Below, one piece after another: positions 44,503-51,593 of a stretch of DNA of 64,000 nucleotides. The stretch lies in the NCBI RefSeq assembly GCF_004343505.1, contig NZ_SLXU01000005.1:89464-153463 (forward strand). The letters are read 5' to 3'. The notes under the pieces are model-generated. The model was given only the letters and a program-made list of their open reading frames with translations, was not told where the DNA came from and did not search any database. The stretch's first letter is position 1; the number at the start of each line of letters is the position of its first letter. Source of the stretch: Rhodovulum bhavnagarense (GTDB lineage: Bacteria; Pseudomonadota; Alphaproteobacteria; Rhodobacterales; Rhodobacteraceae). Position numbers and translations under genes: made by a program.

Positions 44503-44823
44503 TCATTGATCCACCGCCCTCAGGATCGCTTGCCAGTCCTGCCCTGCACCAAGGATACGCAAGATGACGAGGCGACCTTCCTCGATCCGGTAGATGATCA
44601 GATGCTCAGCGCTTGGTTGGATGCGGACAGGCGGATCGAACTCCGGACGTTCGCGCGCCATCTCCGGCATGAAGAGCAACCGGTCGAAGGTATCTTCCAG
44701 GATGTCGGTATAGCGGTCGGCCTGCACCATCGACCACCGCTTCGCCGTGTAAAGCCAGATGTCTTCCAGGTCGTTCCGGGCGGCCGGTGTCAGCCGGTAG
44801 GCGGTCAGACTACTTGCGGGCAT
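44503..44823 (-). CDS. parE: ParE-type toxin, copy 1
   Basis: A 106-residue RelE/ParE-fold toxin (YRLTPAARNDLEDIWLYTAK at the N-terminus and HLIIYRIEEGRLVILRILGA at the C-terminus, lacking the RelE catalytic set, as expected for gyrase-targeting ParE). Its start overlaps the parD stop by 14 bases. It is likely intact. Confidence 0.87.
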   Translation of the reverse strand: MPASSLTAYRLTPAARNDLEDIWLYTAKRWSMVQADRYTDILEDTFDRLLFMPEMARERPEFDPPVRIQPSAEHLIIYRIEEGRLVILRILGAGQDWQAILRAVDQ

Positions 44824-45055
44824 GCTGCTCCCGCATCCGCGCCTTGAACGCCTTGAAATCGAAGGGCTCGGGCGCGCCGCTCTTCACACCCTCGTCAATC
44901 GCGCCCTGCAAAGCCTCGATCGCCTGTGCGCGCTCCTGGTCACGACGAATGAGGTGGCGCACATAATCGCTCGTATTGCTGAAGCTGCCGTCCTTCAGCC
45001 GCGTTTCAACCCAGGCCTTCATCGGATCGGGCAGAGACACATTCATCGTTGCCAT
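44810..45055 (-). CDS. parD: ParD-type antitoxin, copy 1
   Basis: An 81-residue ribbon-helix-helix protein (MNVSLPDPMKAWVETRLKDG, with SNTSDYVRHLIRRDQE) and a C-terminal acidic/aromatic toxin-binding region. AAGGATGACCC precedes the ATG. It is first in the parDE operon and has a good promoter with an inverted repeat just upstream. Confidence 0.9.
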   Translation of the reverse strand: MATMNVSLPDPMKAWVETRLKDGSFSNTSDYVRHLIRRDQERAQAIEALQGAIDEGVKSGAPEPFDFKAFKARMREQHARK

Positions 45056-45078
45056 GGGTCATCCTTCTTCATCCGAAA

Positions 45079-45108
45079 ATCGTATCACACGCTGACAAGG
45101 AATGTCAA
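45079..45108 (-). promoter_or_regulatory. Promoter and inverted repeat before parDE copy 1
   Basis: On the minus strand TTGACA (45103-45108) and TACGAT (45079-45084) are 18 bases apart. TGACATTCCTTGTCA (inverted repeat, 45093-45107) overlaps the -35 box, so ParD can repress its own synthesis. Confidence 0.75.
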
Positions 45109-45288
45109 AATCACTGGCAAGATTTGCCATATTGTGGGTCGACAGGAAGCGTCGTGATTGCAGAATGCCGGGCCCCAAAGACGGGGGACGCGGAAGCCCA
45201 CGGCCAGGGTGGCGTCGAGGTTGTCGCGCAGGGTTCTGCGGGACTTCCCGCCGGCGGCAGTTGTCAGGTATTCCTTGACAAGTGTCTC

Positions 45289-45317
45289 TTGATGTGAACA
45301 TTTTGGATGTGTATTAT
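45289..45317 (+). promoter_or_regulatory. Promoter of ccdAB
   Basis: TTGATG (45289-45294), 17-base spacer, TATTAT (45312-45317), 22 bases before the ccdA ATG. An upstream inverted repeat TTGTCA...TGACAA (45261-45281) resembles the parDE operator 160 bases away. Confidence 0.6.
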
Positions 45318-45339
45318 TCGTGTGTTCCGCGAGGGTTCC

Positions 45340-45585
45340 ATGCCGCAAGCCACGTCTGAAAAGCAGCGCACGAATGTCACTCTCACCGCGGCCAACTTGG
45401 TTGCCGCGCGAGAATTGGGCCTGAATGTCTCGGCCATCAGCGATGCCGCGCTTGCCGCGGCCGTTCGCAAGGCGAAAGCAGACGCCTGGGCCGAGGAAAA
45501 TGCCGGCGCAATCGCAGAGCGGCGCGCCTGGATAGAGGCGAATGGGACGCCCTTGGCTGATCTTCGGGTATTGAAGATCGACTGA
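45340..45585 (+). CDS. ccdA: CcdA-type antitoxin
   Basis: An 81-residue CcdA: a ribbon-helix-helix N-terminus (KQRTNVTLTAANLVAARELG) and an intrinsically disordered C-terminus containing the CcdA consensus WAEENAGAIAERRAWIEANG that wraps CcdB. GAGGG precedes ATG 45340. It overlaps ccdB by one base. Confidence 0.92.
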   Translation: MPQATSEKQRTNVTLTAANLVAARELGLNVSAISDAALAAAVRKAKADAWAEENAGAIAERRAWIEANGTPLADLRVLKID

Positions 45586-45881
45586 TGGCGCAGTTCCAGG
45601 TTTTTCGCATTGCCGGCGGCAGGCTTGTGCTCGATTTTCAGACGGATCTGATCGAGACCGGCACGCGGGTTGTGGCGCCGCTCGTACCGTCGGAGACCGG
45701 CCCGACGGCCATCGGGCGCCTTGAGCCGGCCTTCAGGATCGATGGTTCGGCCTACGTCCTGCACACGGCCGAGATGGCCGCAATTCCATCGGCGCTACTC
45801 CAGGGGGAACCAATCGCAGACCTTTCCGAGTTCGATCGCGAGATCCGCGGCGCCCTCGATATGGTGTTTTCCGGCTTCTGA
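45585..45881 (+). CDS. ccdB: CcdB-type gyrase toxin
   Basis: A 98-residue CcdB. The N-terminus is MAQFQVFRIAGGRLVLDFQT. LVLDFQTDLIETGTRVVAPL and the C-terminal region ending DMVFSGF match CcdB, whose last residues contact GyrA. The C-terminal aromatic/Gly ending (SGF rather than W-G-I) is a normal variant. The frame is intact. Confidence 0.9.
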   Translation: MAQFQVFRIAGGRLVLDFQTDLIETGTRVVAPLVPSETGPTAIGRLEPAFRIDGSAYVLHTAEMAAIPSALLQGEPIADLSEFDREIRGALDMVFSGF

Positions 45882-46163
45882 TCGCTTCGTGCATCCGGTC
45901 GCGCCGAGGATCCGGAAAATGAGCGAGGAGCTGAATGCGAATGGTCGCCCGGGTATCAGGCTTTGCGCCGGGCAGGATCCCGCGGTCTGATCTACCCTTC
46001 GGTCCGGGCTCCGGCGCCATTCCGGAGACCTGCCCGGTCAGGCCAGGTCGTCCTTGCGGAATAGCGACGGAAAGCTATTCAAGTTTGGCGCCGCATGCCT
46101 TAATAATGGGTTATGGTTATTAAAGGCTCGAACGATGACGATGGCCCCGACCAATAATGATCG
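45882..46163. other. Intergenic region with an unassigned inverted repeat
   Basis: About 280 bases between ccdB and the tacA promoter, without a convincing gene. GCCTTAATAA and TTATTAAAGGC (46097-46127) form an almost perfect inverted repeat in an otherwise GC-rich region. No flanking gene claims it as an operator. Confidence 0.5.
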
Positions 46164-46192
46164 TTGACATGTACGGCGTTTTGCCGTACATG
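46164..46192 (+). promoter_or_regulatory. Promoter with a 10-base perfect inverted repeat, tacAT copy 1
   Basis: TTGACA (46164-46169) and TACATG (46187-46192) lie 17 bases apart. CATGTACGGC and GCCGTACATG (46168-46192) form a perfect repeat around GTTTT, covering spacer and -10. AAGGAGG precedes the ATG at 46215. Confidence 0.8.
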
Positions 46193-46214
46193 AAAAACTC
46201 TAAGGAGGCTGGCC

Positions 46215-46523
46215 ATGTTCGCCATCGAGACTGTGAGCCCGACCCCGGGCAAGATGGAAGCGCGCAAGGAATTGCGCCTGCACCGCGCAGATGAAGAGCG
46301 CATCAAGGCCGCTGCTGCTGCAACCGGCCTGCAGGAAGCTGACTTCATTCGCCAAGCGGCCCTTCTGCGCGCACAGGAGGTGGAACAACGCATGTCCCTC
46401 TCTGTCTTGCCTGTCGAGGCATTCGATGCATTCAAGGCAGCCGTTGAGGCGCCCGGTCAGGTCGTGCCCGGGTTGGCTCGTGCCTCGGAAGCGTCGAAGG
46501 GCCTTCTGAAGGATGCCGGCTGA
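46215..46523 (+). CDS. DUF1778-type antitoxin (TacA/AtaR-like), copy 1
   Basis: A 102-residue protein with a ribbon-helix-helix N-terminus (ARKELRLHRADEERIKAAAA, then TGLQEADFIRQAALLRAQEV) and a C-terminal arm for binding a GNAT toxin. This DUF1778 family is the antitoxin of TacAT/AtaRT systems. It overlaps its toxin by 11 bases and follows the inverted-repeat promoter. Confidence 0.9.
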   Translation: MFAIETVSPTPGKMEARKELRLHRADEERIKAAAAATGLQEADFIRQAALLRAQEVEQRMSLSVLPVEAFDAFKAAVEAPGQVVPGLARASEASKGLLKDAG

Positions 46524-47058
46524 GACCGCGGCGGACGCGCCCGCTCTGACGATCGCGAAATTCGACAAGGCGCCGCACGACCGCAGCGCCTTCTCTTGTG
46601 GCTTTGGCCCCATCGACAACTTCCTGAAGTCGTCGCTCTCGGACCGGATCAAGACCGGAATGGTCGCTGCGTGGATTGCCACAGCCGGCGACGATCCTGC
46701 CGTGCTGGGCTTTTACACTCTCGGCGCAATGGCCGTCCGAGCGGATCTCGGCCCCAAGAAGTGGCAACGCGCCGGAATTCCAGACATCCCTGTCATCTAC
46801 ATTCGAGCGGTTGCGGTGCGTGAAGACATGCAGGGCAAAGGGCTCGGAACCGCCCTCGTCGTGGACGCCATGCGGCGCTGCCTCGGGATCGCCGATCAGA
46901 TGGGCGCTGCGGCCATCGTCCTCGATGTGCTCAAGGACGATCATTTGAGACGTCGCTGGAAATTCTACGAAGAGCTCGGCTTCCGGCCGCTCGGCGACCC
47001 GGAGAACCCGCAGCGCGTCTTCATTCCGATGGCTGACGTGCGCGCGACGCTGGGCTGA
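46513..47058 (+). CDS. GNAT-fold acetyltransferase toxin (TacT/AtaT-like), copy 1
   Basis: A 181-residue GNAT protein. The acetyl-CoA-binding motif A is AVREDMQGKGLGTALVVDAM (R/Q-x-x-G-x-G/A), preceded by the N-terminal AFSCGFGPIDNFLKSSL typical of tRNA-acetylating toxins. The C-terminal tyrosine (KFYEELGFRPL) acts as general acid in the family. It would block translation by acetylating aminoacyl-tRNA. Confidence 0.9.
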   Translation: MPAETAADAPALTIAKFDKAPHDRSAFSCGFGPIDNFLKSSLSDRIKTGMVAAWIATAGDDPAVLGFYTLGAMAVRADLGPKKWQRAGIPDIPVIYIRAVAVREDMQGKGLGTALVVDAMRRCLGIADQMGAAAIVLDVLKDDHLRRRWKFYEELGFRPLGDPENPQRVFIPMADVRATLG

Positions 47059-47072
47059 AAAGCCGCTTCACA

Positions 47073-47408
47073 TCAAATCCGCCCCTCCACCCAGTTCGCC
47101 ACAATCAGCCCTGGAACGCTGTCGTGCGCCCGCTCAGCGTCCCGGTCGAGATCCAGCCGCTTCGGCAGCTTGACCTGGGGCACCAGCAGGAAGATCGGCG
47201 CGGTGAACTGGTTGCGGCCGGTCTTCGAGCGCGAGGCAACGGCCTGACCGCGTGTGTTGATGCGGGCACGGTCAGCGACCAGCAGGCTCGGGCCTCTCCG
47301 GCGGTAGACGAAGCGCAGGCGGAGCCCACGACGGCGCTCCCATTCGCCGGGGGTTAGCTTGGCACCTCGGAGGCCGCGGCCAGCGGCTTCGGTCGGGATC
47401 GCGAGCCA
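47073..47408 (-). pseudogene. Phage-protein fragment (DUF6441-like), C-terminal half
   Basis: The minus strand reads WLAIPTEAAGRGLRGAKLTP, GEWERRRGLRLRFVYRRRG and APIFLLVPQVKLPKRLDLDR to the stop at 47073. This looks like the second half of a prophage virion-morphogenesis-type protein common in Rhodobacteraceae (DUF6441, from memory). The first half lies on the opposite strand at 47768-48021, so the gene was broken by inversion. Confidence 0.65.
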
Positions 47409-47417
47409 CAAACCGAT

Positions 47418-47763
47418 GCAGGTCCACTTCGTGCTCCTGCGGCGCGAGGGCGAGCCATCCGGGATCAACCGGGTCTATCGGCTCTACCGCGAAGAAGGGC
47501 TGACGGTGCGCAAGCGAAAGGCCCGGCGCAAGGCTGTCGGGACGCGAGCCCCGATCCTGGTCGAGGCGCGGCCCAATGCGCGCTGGTCGCTGGATTTCGT
47601 CCATGACCAGTTCGCCAAAGGCCAGCGTTTTCGGGTGCTCAATGTGGTCGACGACGTCACCCGGGAATGCCTCGCGGCGATCCCGGACACCTCGATCTCG
47701 GGGCGCCGAGTGGCGCGTGAACTAACGGCCCTGATCGAGCGCCGCGGCAAACCCGGCACGGTT
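47418..47763 (+). mobile_element. IS3-family orfB fragment (IS407-like)
   Basis: The frame reads INRVYRLYREEGLTVRKRKA, WSLDFVHDQF with the first catalytic Asp, FRVLNVVDDVTRECLAAIPD and ELTALIERRGKPG, a typical IS3-family integrase core. It stops where the SDNG Asp should come, switching in frame to the phage fragment. The remaining catalytic residues are missing, so it is dead. Confidence 0.8.
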
Positions 47764-47767
47764 CACA

Positions 47768-48021
47768 TGGCCGCAGAGGTGAAGGCCGGCGAGAAGGCCG
47801 TCACCGCCGCCATGCGCGAGGCCGGAACCGGGCTGAAGTCCGCGTGGAGGCTGCAGATCACCGGCGCGGGGCTCGGCCGGCGGCTGGCGAACTCGATCCG
47901 GAGCCAGACCTACCCGAAGGCCGGCGAGAGCCTGAACGCCGCGGCGCTCGTCTGGTCCAAGGCCCCGGTCATCGTCGGCGCCCACGACACCGGCCCGCTG
48001 ATCCGCTCCAAGGACGGGTTC
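47768..48021 (+). pseudogene. Phage-protein fragment (DUF6441-like), N-terminal half
   Basis: AEVKAGEKAVTAAMREAGTG, then AGLGRRLANSIRSQTYPKAG, ESLNAAALVWSKAP and IVGAHDTGPLIRSKDGF. The break after KDGF corresponds to the WLAIPTEA start of the minus-strand half at 47408. It is fused in frame to the IS3 fragment before it, and four out-of-family residues and a stop follow. Confidence 0.65.
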
Positions 48022-48034
48022 GTTCCGATCTTTT

Positions 48035-48196
48035 GAGAGCGATACTCGCCATCGAGGAGACCGGATACATCAACGGCTTCTATAACCCACGCCGGAAACA
48101 CTCAGCCCTCGGCTGGAAATCACCCGTGGCCTTCGAGCAGAGGGCCGCCTAACATGAGCACCTGACCGGAACAGAACCGGTGCAGGTCCACCATTG
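48035..48196 (+). mobile_element. IS3-family orfB C-terminal end and element terminus
   Basis: EETGYINGFYNPRRKHSALG, then WKSPVAFEQRAA and TAA at 48150-48152: the usual C-terminus of an IS3-family orfB, from a different subgroup than the piece at 47418. It is followed by the likely terminal repeat containing ACCGGTGCAGGTCCAC (to 48196), a sequence with one mismatch at 47412-47427. Confidence 0.75.
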
Positions 48197-48199
48197 CGC

Positions 48200-48232
48200 T
48201 TGACGCAACGCCAGATGTAGCGTAAAGCTACA
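48200..48232 (+). promoter_or_regulatory. Promoter/operator before the relE-xre pair
   Basis: TTGACG (48200-48205) with a weak -10 17 bases on, and the perfect inverted repeat TGTAGC-GTAAA-GCTACA (48216-48232) ending two bases before the toxin ATG. The transcript would have almost no leader. Confidence 0.65.
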
Positions 48233-48234
48233 CT

Positions 48235-48486
48235 ATGAGACAGATCAGCTACACGAAGGCCGCGATACGGGCTTTGCGCCGGATGCCCGCCAACACGGCC
48301 ATACTGATCCGGTCCAAGATTGAGGCCTACGCGAGGGACCCGGCTTCACAGAGCAACAACGTGAGGCCCCTCAAGGGGCGAGAGGGGGTCCGGCTGCGGG
48401 TCGGGGACTGGCGCGTAATCATGGATGATCAGGGCAATGTCCTGGCGGTTCTCGATATTGGTCCACGTGGTGGCTTTTATGACTGA
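48235..48486 (+). CDS. RelE-fold toxin of a toxin-first module
   Basis: An 83-residue RelE-family protein (RQISYTKAAIRALRRMPANT, then GVRLRVGDWRVIMDDQGNVL and the C-terminal VLDIGPRGGFYD). It is followed by an XRE antitoxin 11 bases later, so the order is toxin first, as in higBA. The gene begins directly beside an IS3 end, but promoter and frame are complete. Confidence 0.87.
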   Translation: MRQISYTKAAIRALRRMPANTAILIRSKIEAYARDPASQSNNVRPLKGREGVRLRVGDWRVIMDDQGNVLAVLDIGPRGGFYD

Positions 48487-48497
48487 AAGGGACTGAC

Positions 48498-48842
48498 ATG
48501 AACGAGATGGTGACGATCCCGCGCGAGGAATACGATCTCCTGCGGGCGGCGGCCGAAGACCTCGCCGATCTGCAGAGCTACGATCGGGCAAAGGGGGCCT
48601 TGGCCGAAGGGGCGGATGAACTGCTTCCTGCTGACTACGCAAACCGGCTGCTGGACGGTGAAAACCCTCTCCGCGTTTACCGGGATCTGCGTGGCCTGAC
48701 CCAGGCCATGCTCGCCGAGAAAGCCGGGGTCAATCGCGTCACCGTGGCCGAGATCGAAACGGGCCGAAAACAGGGCTCGGTCGCCAGCTTGCGTGCCGTC
48801 GCGGACGCCCTCGATGTCACGCTGGACGATTTGACGGAGTAG
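48498..48842 (+). CDS. XRE-type antitoxin of the RelE module
   Basis: A 114-residue protein. The N-terminal part is acidic (MVTIPREEYDLLRAAAEDLA, toxin-binding region), and the C-terminal half is a helix-turn-helix (VYRDLRGLTQAMLAEKAGVN, then RVTVAEIETGRKQGSVASLR). Antitoxin after toxin is the higBA-like arrangement. It should bind the TGTAGC palindrome at 48216. Confidence 0.88.
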   Translation: MNEMVTIPREEYDLLRAAAEDLADLQSYDRAKGALAEGADELLPADYANRLLDGENPLRVYRDLRGLTQAMLAEKAGVNRVTVAEIETGRKQGSVASLRAVADALDVTLDDLTE

Positions 48843-48899
48843 TCCCGGTCCGGAGCAGACCTTGGCGCCAGGTGCAGATCAGAGCCGTTGCGCATCCGG

Positions 48900-49499
48900 C
48901 TACAATCCCATCTTCTCGCGAAGGGCGTCGGCGGTCCCCATCGGCATGAACATCCTCATCGGGTAGGCCGGGAGACTCTGAAACTGAAACCGCTCATAGA
49001 TCGCCTTCCGGTTACCGGTCTTCCGCGCGTCCCCGCAGTCCAGCACGTCCAGCACGATCACGGCGGCGGCGTAACCGGACCGGGACGCGCGGGAGGCCCG
49101 GCACAACGCGTCCACCAGGAGATCCTCCCCGATCCCCTGCCCCTTGTATCGGACCTCCCGTCCGATCATCGAGATGTAAACGGCCGGGATCGAGCCGTGA
49201 CCGGGGGCGGTGCGCTTATAGCGGTTCGGCAGATCCGTATAGTGGACCGCGTGCGCGTTCATCGCGTAGAACCCCGCGACGTCCCCCTCCGGGCCCACCA
49301 TCACGTACACGGAGGTATTCCCCGCCTGCATGAGCTTGTTCGCGGTCCTTTTGAAGTAGTTGTCGACCTGCTCCACGCCGCAACTGAACCGGTCCCGGTT
49401 ATGCCTATCCGGGTCGAAGGGTTCGATCTGAAAGCGAGGAGGCGTGTCATCAGGGGCCCCCGCGGATGCGGGCCCCTCCTCGGTCTGGGCCCCCGTCAA
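48900..49499 (-). CDS. GNAT-fold acetyltransferase toxin (TacT-like), copy 2
   Basis: A 199-residue GNAT protein with FSCGVEQVDNYFKRTANKLM near the N-terminus and motif A GREVRYKGQGIGEDLLVDAL. It is longer than copy 1 by a Pro/Glu-rich N-terminal extension. The C-terminal tyrosine region (AIYERFQFQSLPAYP) is present. It overlaps its antitoxin gene by four bases. Confidence 0.87.
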   Translation of the reverse strand: MTGAQTEEGPASAGAPDDTPPRFQIEPFDPDRHNRDRFSCGVEQVDNYFKRTANKLMQAGNTSVYVMVGPEGDVAGFYAMNAHAVHYTDLPNRYKRTAPGHGSIPAVYISMIGREVRYKGQGIGEDLLVDALCRASRASRSGYAAAVIVLDVLDCGDARKTGNRKAIYERFQFQSLPAYPMRMFMPMGTADALREKMGL

Positions 49500-49804
49500 C
49501 GCGACGCCACGCGGGCCTTGTAACGCTCCGCCGCCCTCAACAGCGCCTCCCCGGGCTCCGAGGGCGCGTCAAGCGCCGCAAAAAAGGCGGCGTGATCGAC
49601 CGCCTGGAGGCGGGTGTGCTCATGCGCCTCGATGATCCGCTCCGCCTCCCGAAGGGCGGCGCTCATCGTGAAGGTGGAATCGTCCACGCCCGACAGCGCT
49701 GCGGCGCGCTGGATGGTCGCCTTGATCGGCGCTTTCGTGCGGAAATGCATCCGCTCCGTGCTGTTGCCGGAGAAGGCCCGGGTCTCGTCCGTGAAAGAAA
49801 GCAT
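49496..49804 (-). CDS. DUF1778-type antitoxin (TacA-like), copy 2
   Basis: A 102-residue antitoxin with a ribbon-helix-helix segment (TERMHFRTKAPIKATIQRAA, then FTMSAALREAERIIEAHEH) and a C-terminal toxin-binding arm (DHAAFFAALDAPSEPGEALL). It precedes the GNAT toxin on the minus strand and has its own promoter at 49842. Confidence 0.86.
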   Translation of the reverse strand: MLSFTDETRAFSGNSTERMHFRTKAPIKATIQRAAALSGVDDSTFTMSAALREAERIIEAHEHTRLQAVDHAAFFAALDAPSEPGEALLRAAERYKARVASR

Positions 49805-49841
49805 GGGGCGTCTCCCTGGGCTGAACAGTTTACAGGATGGT

Positions 49842-49870
49842 CATGTACGCCACTTGTGCGCACAAATCAA
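49842..49870 (-). promoter_or_regulatory. Promoter and palindrome before tacAT copy 2
   Basis: On the minus strand TTGATT (49865-49870) and TACATG (49842-49847) are 17 bases apart. A perfect palindrome TTGTGCGCACAA (49854-49865) lies in the spacer and touches the -35 box. The -10 TACATG is identical to that of tacAT copy 1. Confidence 0.7.
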
Positions 49871-49894
49871 TAGAGGTGTCGTTGCGCCCCCTCA

Positions 49895-50134
49895 TCAGAT
49901 CCGCTCCGCCTGGCTCGCGTTCCCGAGGATCCGGGCCGCGCTCGCCTCGTCCGGTTCCATGTGCTCCCGCTTCGCGGCCACGTAAGCCACGATCTGCCGG
50001 AGCGTGTCCCGCTTGCGCAGGTAGTCCGGGATCAGCTCCCGCAGCTCCTCGAGGACCTCGTCCACCTCGTCCTGGCGCCTGAAGATTCCCCGTTGTTTCC
50101 CACCATCAATATCTTGCTCAGGCGGCGTCGCCAT
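49895..50134 (-). CDS. Short charged protein, possible truncated gene
   Basis: A 79-residue acidic helical protein (EVDEVLEELRELIPDYLRKR and EHMEPDEASAARILGNASQA). There is no ribosome site before ATG 50134, but the frame stays open upstream (NQQIALVNHE) until a TAG, next to an IS605-type end. It may be the C-terminal remnant of a longer protein. Family unknown. Confidence 0.4.
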   Translation of the reverse strand: MATPPEQDIDGGKQRGIFRRQDEVDEVLEELRELIPDYLRKRDTLRQIVAYVAAKREHMEPDEASAARILGNASQAERI

Positions 50135-50221
50135 CACCTCGTCGTGGTTGACCAGCGCGATCTGCTGGTTCCGCGGCGCCGAACCACTGCGCGCCTAAAT
50201 CCACTCGCACCGTATGAATAT

Positions 50222-50330
50222 CCTCCACCAATCCCCGTCGGTTGGAGGGGGGCGGAGCAGGCGGCAGCCTGATCCCCGACCATCCCGGCCGGAGTGATCG
50301 TTTCGACCACGTGCTGCGCGTTGAGCATGT
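50222..50330 (-). mobile_element. IS605-type right-end remnant, second copy
   Basis: The minus strand reads HVVETITPAGMVGDQAAACS and matches the + strand sequence at 39314-39400 almost base for base. It ends with an inverted repeat (CCTCCAACC...GGTGGAGG) as in IS200/IS605 right ends. Only a few TnpB codons remain. Confidence 0.65.
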
Positions 50331-50362
50331 CACGATACATGACATGCCCCCTTCGATGTCCA

Positions 50363-50434
50363 GTTGTTACCATATTGACAACTTCTGGTAATAACACCAC
50401 GGTTGTTATCAGAAAAAAGAAATGTGGTAACAAC
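50363..50434 (+). promoter_or_regulatory. Four operator half-sites before the nucleotidyltransferase
   Basis: GTTGTTACCA (50363-50372), TGGTAATAAC (50386-50395), GTTGTTATCA (50402-50411) and TGGTAACAAC (50425-50434) form two inverted repeats of the same half-site with 13-base spacers. The second ends one base before the ATG. TTGACA (50375-50380) lies inside the first. Confidence 0.75.
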
Positions 50435-50435
50435 C

Positions 50436-51593
50436 ATGCGCAAACTTGCACACCCTTTTCAAGTGCTGTTCAGCGAGCTCGCGCAGCGATCCCTGGACGC
50501 CAGCTTCTCGTCCAGCTACGACCCGTATGGGCGTTTCATCTCGGCCGCGGTGAAGGGACGCAGATACTGGTATTTTGACACCCAGGATCACCAGGGGCGC
50601 CGCAAGCGTTCTTATGTCGGACCCATGGATGACACGGAGATCACCAAGCGGGTAGAAGCCTTCCGCGAACTCAAGGATGACATCCGCGCGCGCCGGAAGA
50701 TGGTTTCTGCGCTCGTCAACCAGGCGGGACTTCCCAAGCCGGACAGAACCGCGGGCGACATTGTGGAGGCCCTGGCGCATGCCGGCTTTTTCCGGATGAG
50801 AGGGGTCTTGGTGGGGAGTGTCGCCTTTCAGACGTATTCCGCCCTTCTGGGGGCCTACCTTCCCGAAGCCTCCATGATGACGGGGGATGCGGACTTCGCT
50901 CAGTTTCACTCGATTTCGGTCGCGATAGGCGATGCAATGCCGCCTATCCTGGACATCCTGGAAAAGGTTGATCCTTCTTTCGAACCGATCCCTCATGTTT
51001 CCGGAAAACCGGCATCAACCCGGTTTGTGACCTCATCCGGGTTCAAGGTGGAGTTTCTGACCCCGAACCGCGGCCCTGAGGCGTATAATGATCGTCCGGC
51101 ACGGATGCCGGCGCTCGGGGGGGCGGCCGCACAGCCCCTCAGATTTCTCGATTTTCTCATTTTCGATCCGCGCCGAACGGTTATGCTCCATCGCGCCGGG
51201 ATACCGGTGAACGTCCCGGCCCCCGAGCGCTACGCGGTTCACAAGCTGATCGTTTCGACCCGCCGCAAGACGGGGGGTGACGACAGCGCGAAGTCGAGAA
51301 AGGACCTGTGGCAGGCTCAACAACTCATGGAGGCCATGATCGAGTTGAAGATGAACGACGATCTCGCCGACGTTTTCGCCGAGGCCATGGACAGGGGGCC
51401 GTCCTGGAGAGCTGCAATTTCATCCGCTCTTCGTCGGCTTCCTGCTGAGTCCGGGGACAAGATCATCGGCGGGATCGGCGAAGGACTGAAAAATCTGTCC
51501 ATGGACCCGGAAAAGTACCTTCCGCGACTGCCAGGAACTGAACGGAAAGACATCGAGAAATCAACTGGCAATGGTGAGGATTATCGACCTTGA
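50436..51593 (+). CDS. Nucleotidyltransferase-fold protein (GSU2403/NTP_transf_8-like)
   Basis: About 385 residues from ATG 50436. The N-terminal third is helical and basic (RRYWYFDTQDHQGRRKRSYV, VGPMDDTEITKRVEAFRELK). The middle has a nucleotidyltransferase-like core: RGVLVGSVAFQTYSALLGAY, then TGDADFAQFHSISVAIGD with D-x-D-like acidic residues, and FKVEFLTPN. The C-terminal part is helical. Cellular role unknown. The strong double operator suggests tight control, as for a toxin. No antitoxin gene lies beside it: an IS end is upstream and a recombinase tail downstream. Confidence 0.7.
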   Translation: MRKLAHPFQVLFSELAQRSLDASFSSSYDPYGRFISAAVKGRRYWYFDTQDHQGRRKRSYVGPMDDTEITKRVEAFRELKDDIRARRKMVSALVNQAGLPKPDRTAGDIVEALAHAGFFRMRGVLVGSVAFQTYSALLGAYLPEASMMTGDADFAQFHSISVAIGDAMPPILDILEKVDPSFEPIPHVSGKPASTRFVTSSGFKVEFLTPNRGPEAYNDRPARMPALGGAAAQPLRFLDFLIFDPRRTVMLHRAGIPVNVPAPERYAVHKLIVSTRRKTGGDDSAKSRKDLWQAQQLMEAMIELKMNDDLADVFAEAMDRGPSWRAAISSALRRLPAESGDKIIGGIGEGLKNLSMDPEKYLPRLPGTERKDIEKSTGNGEDYRP

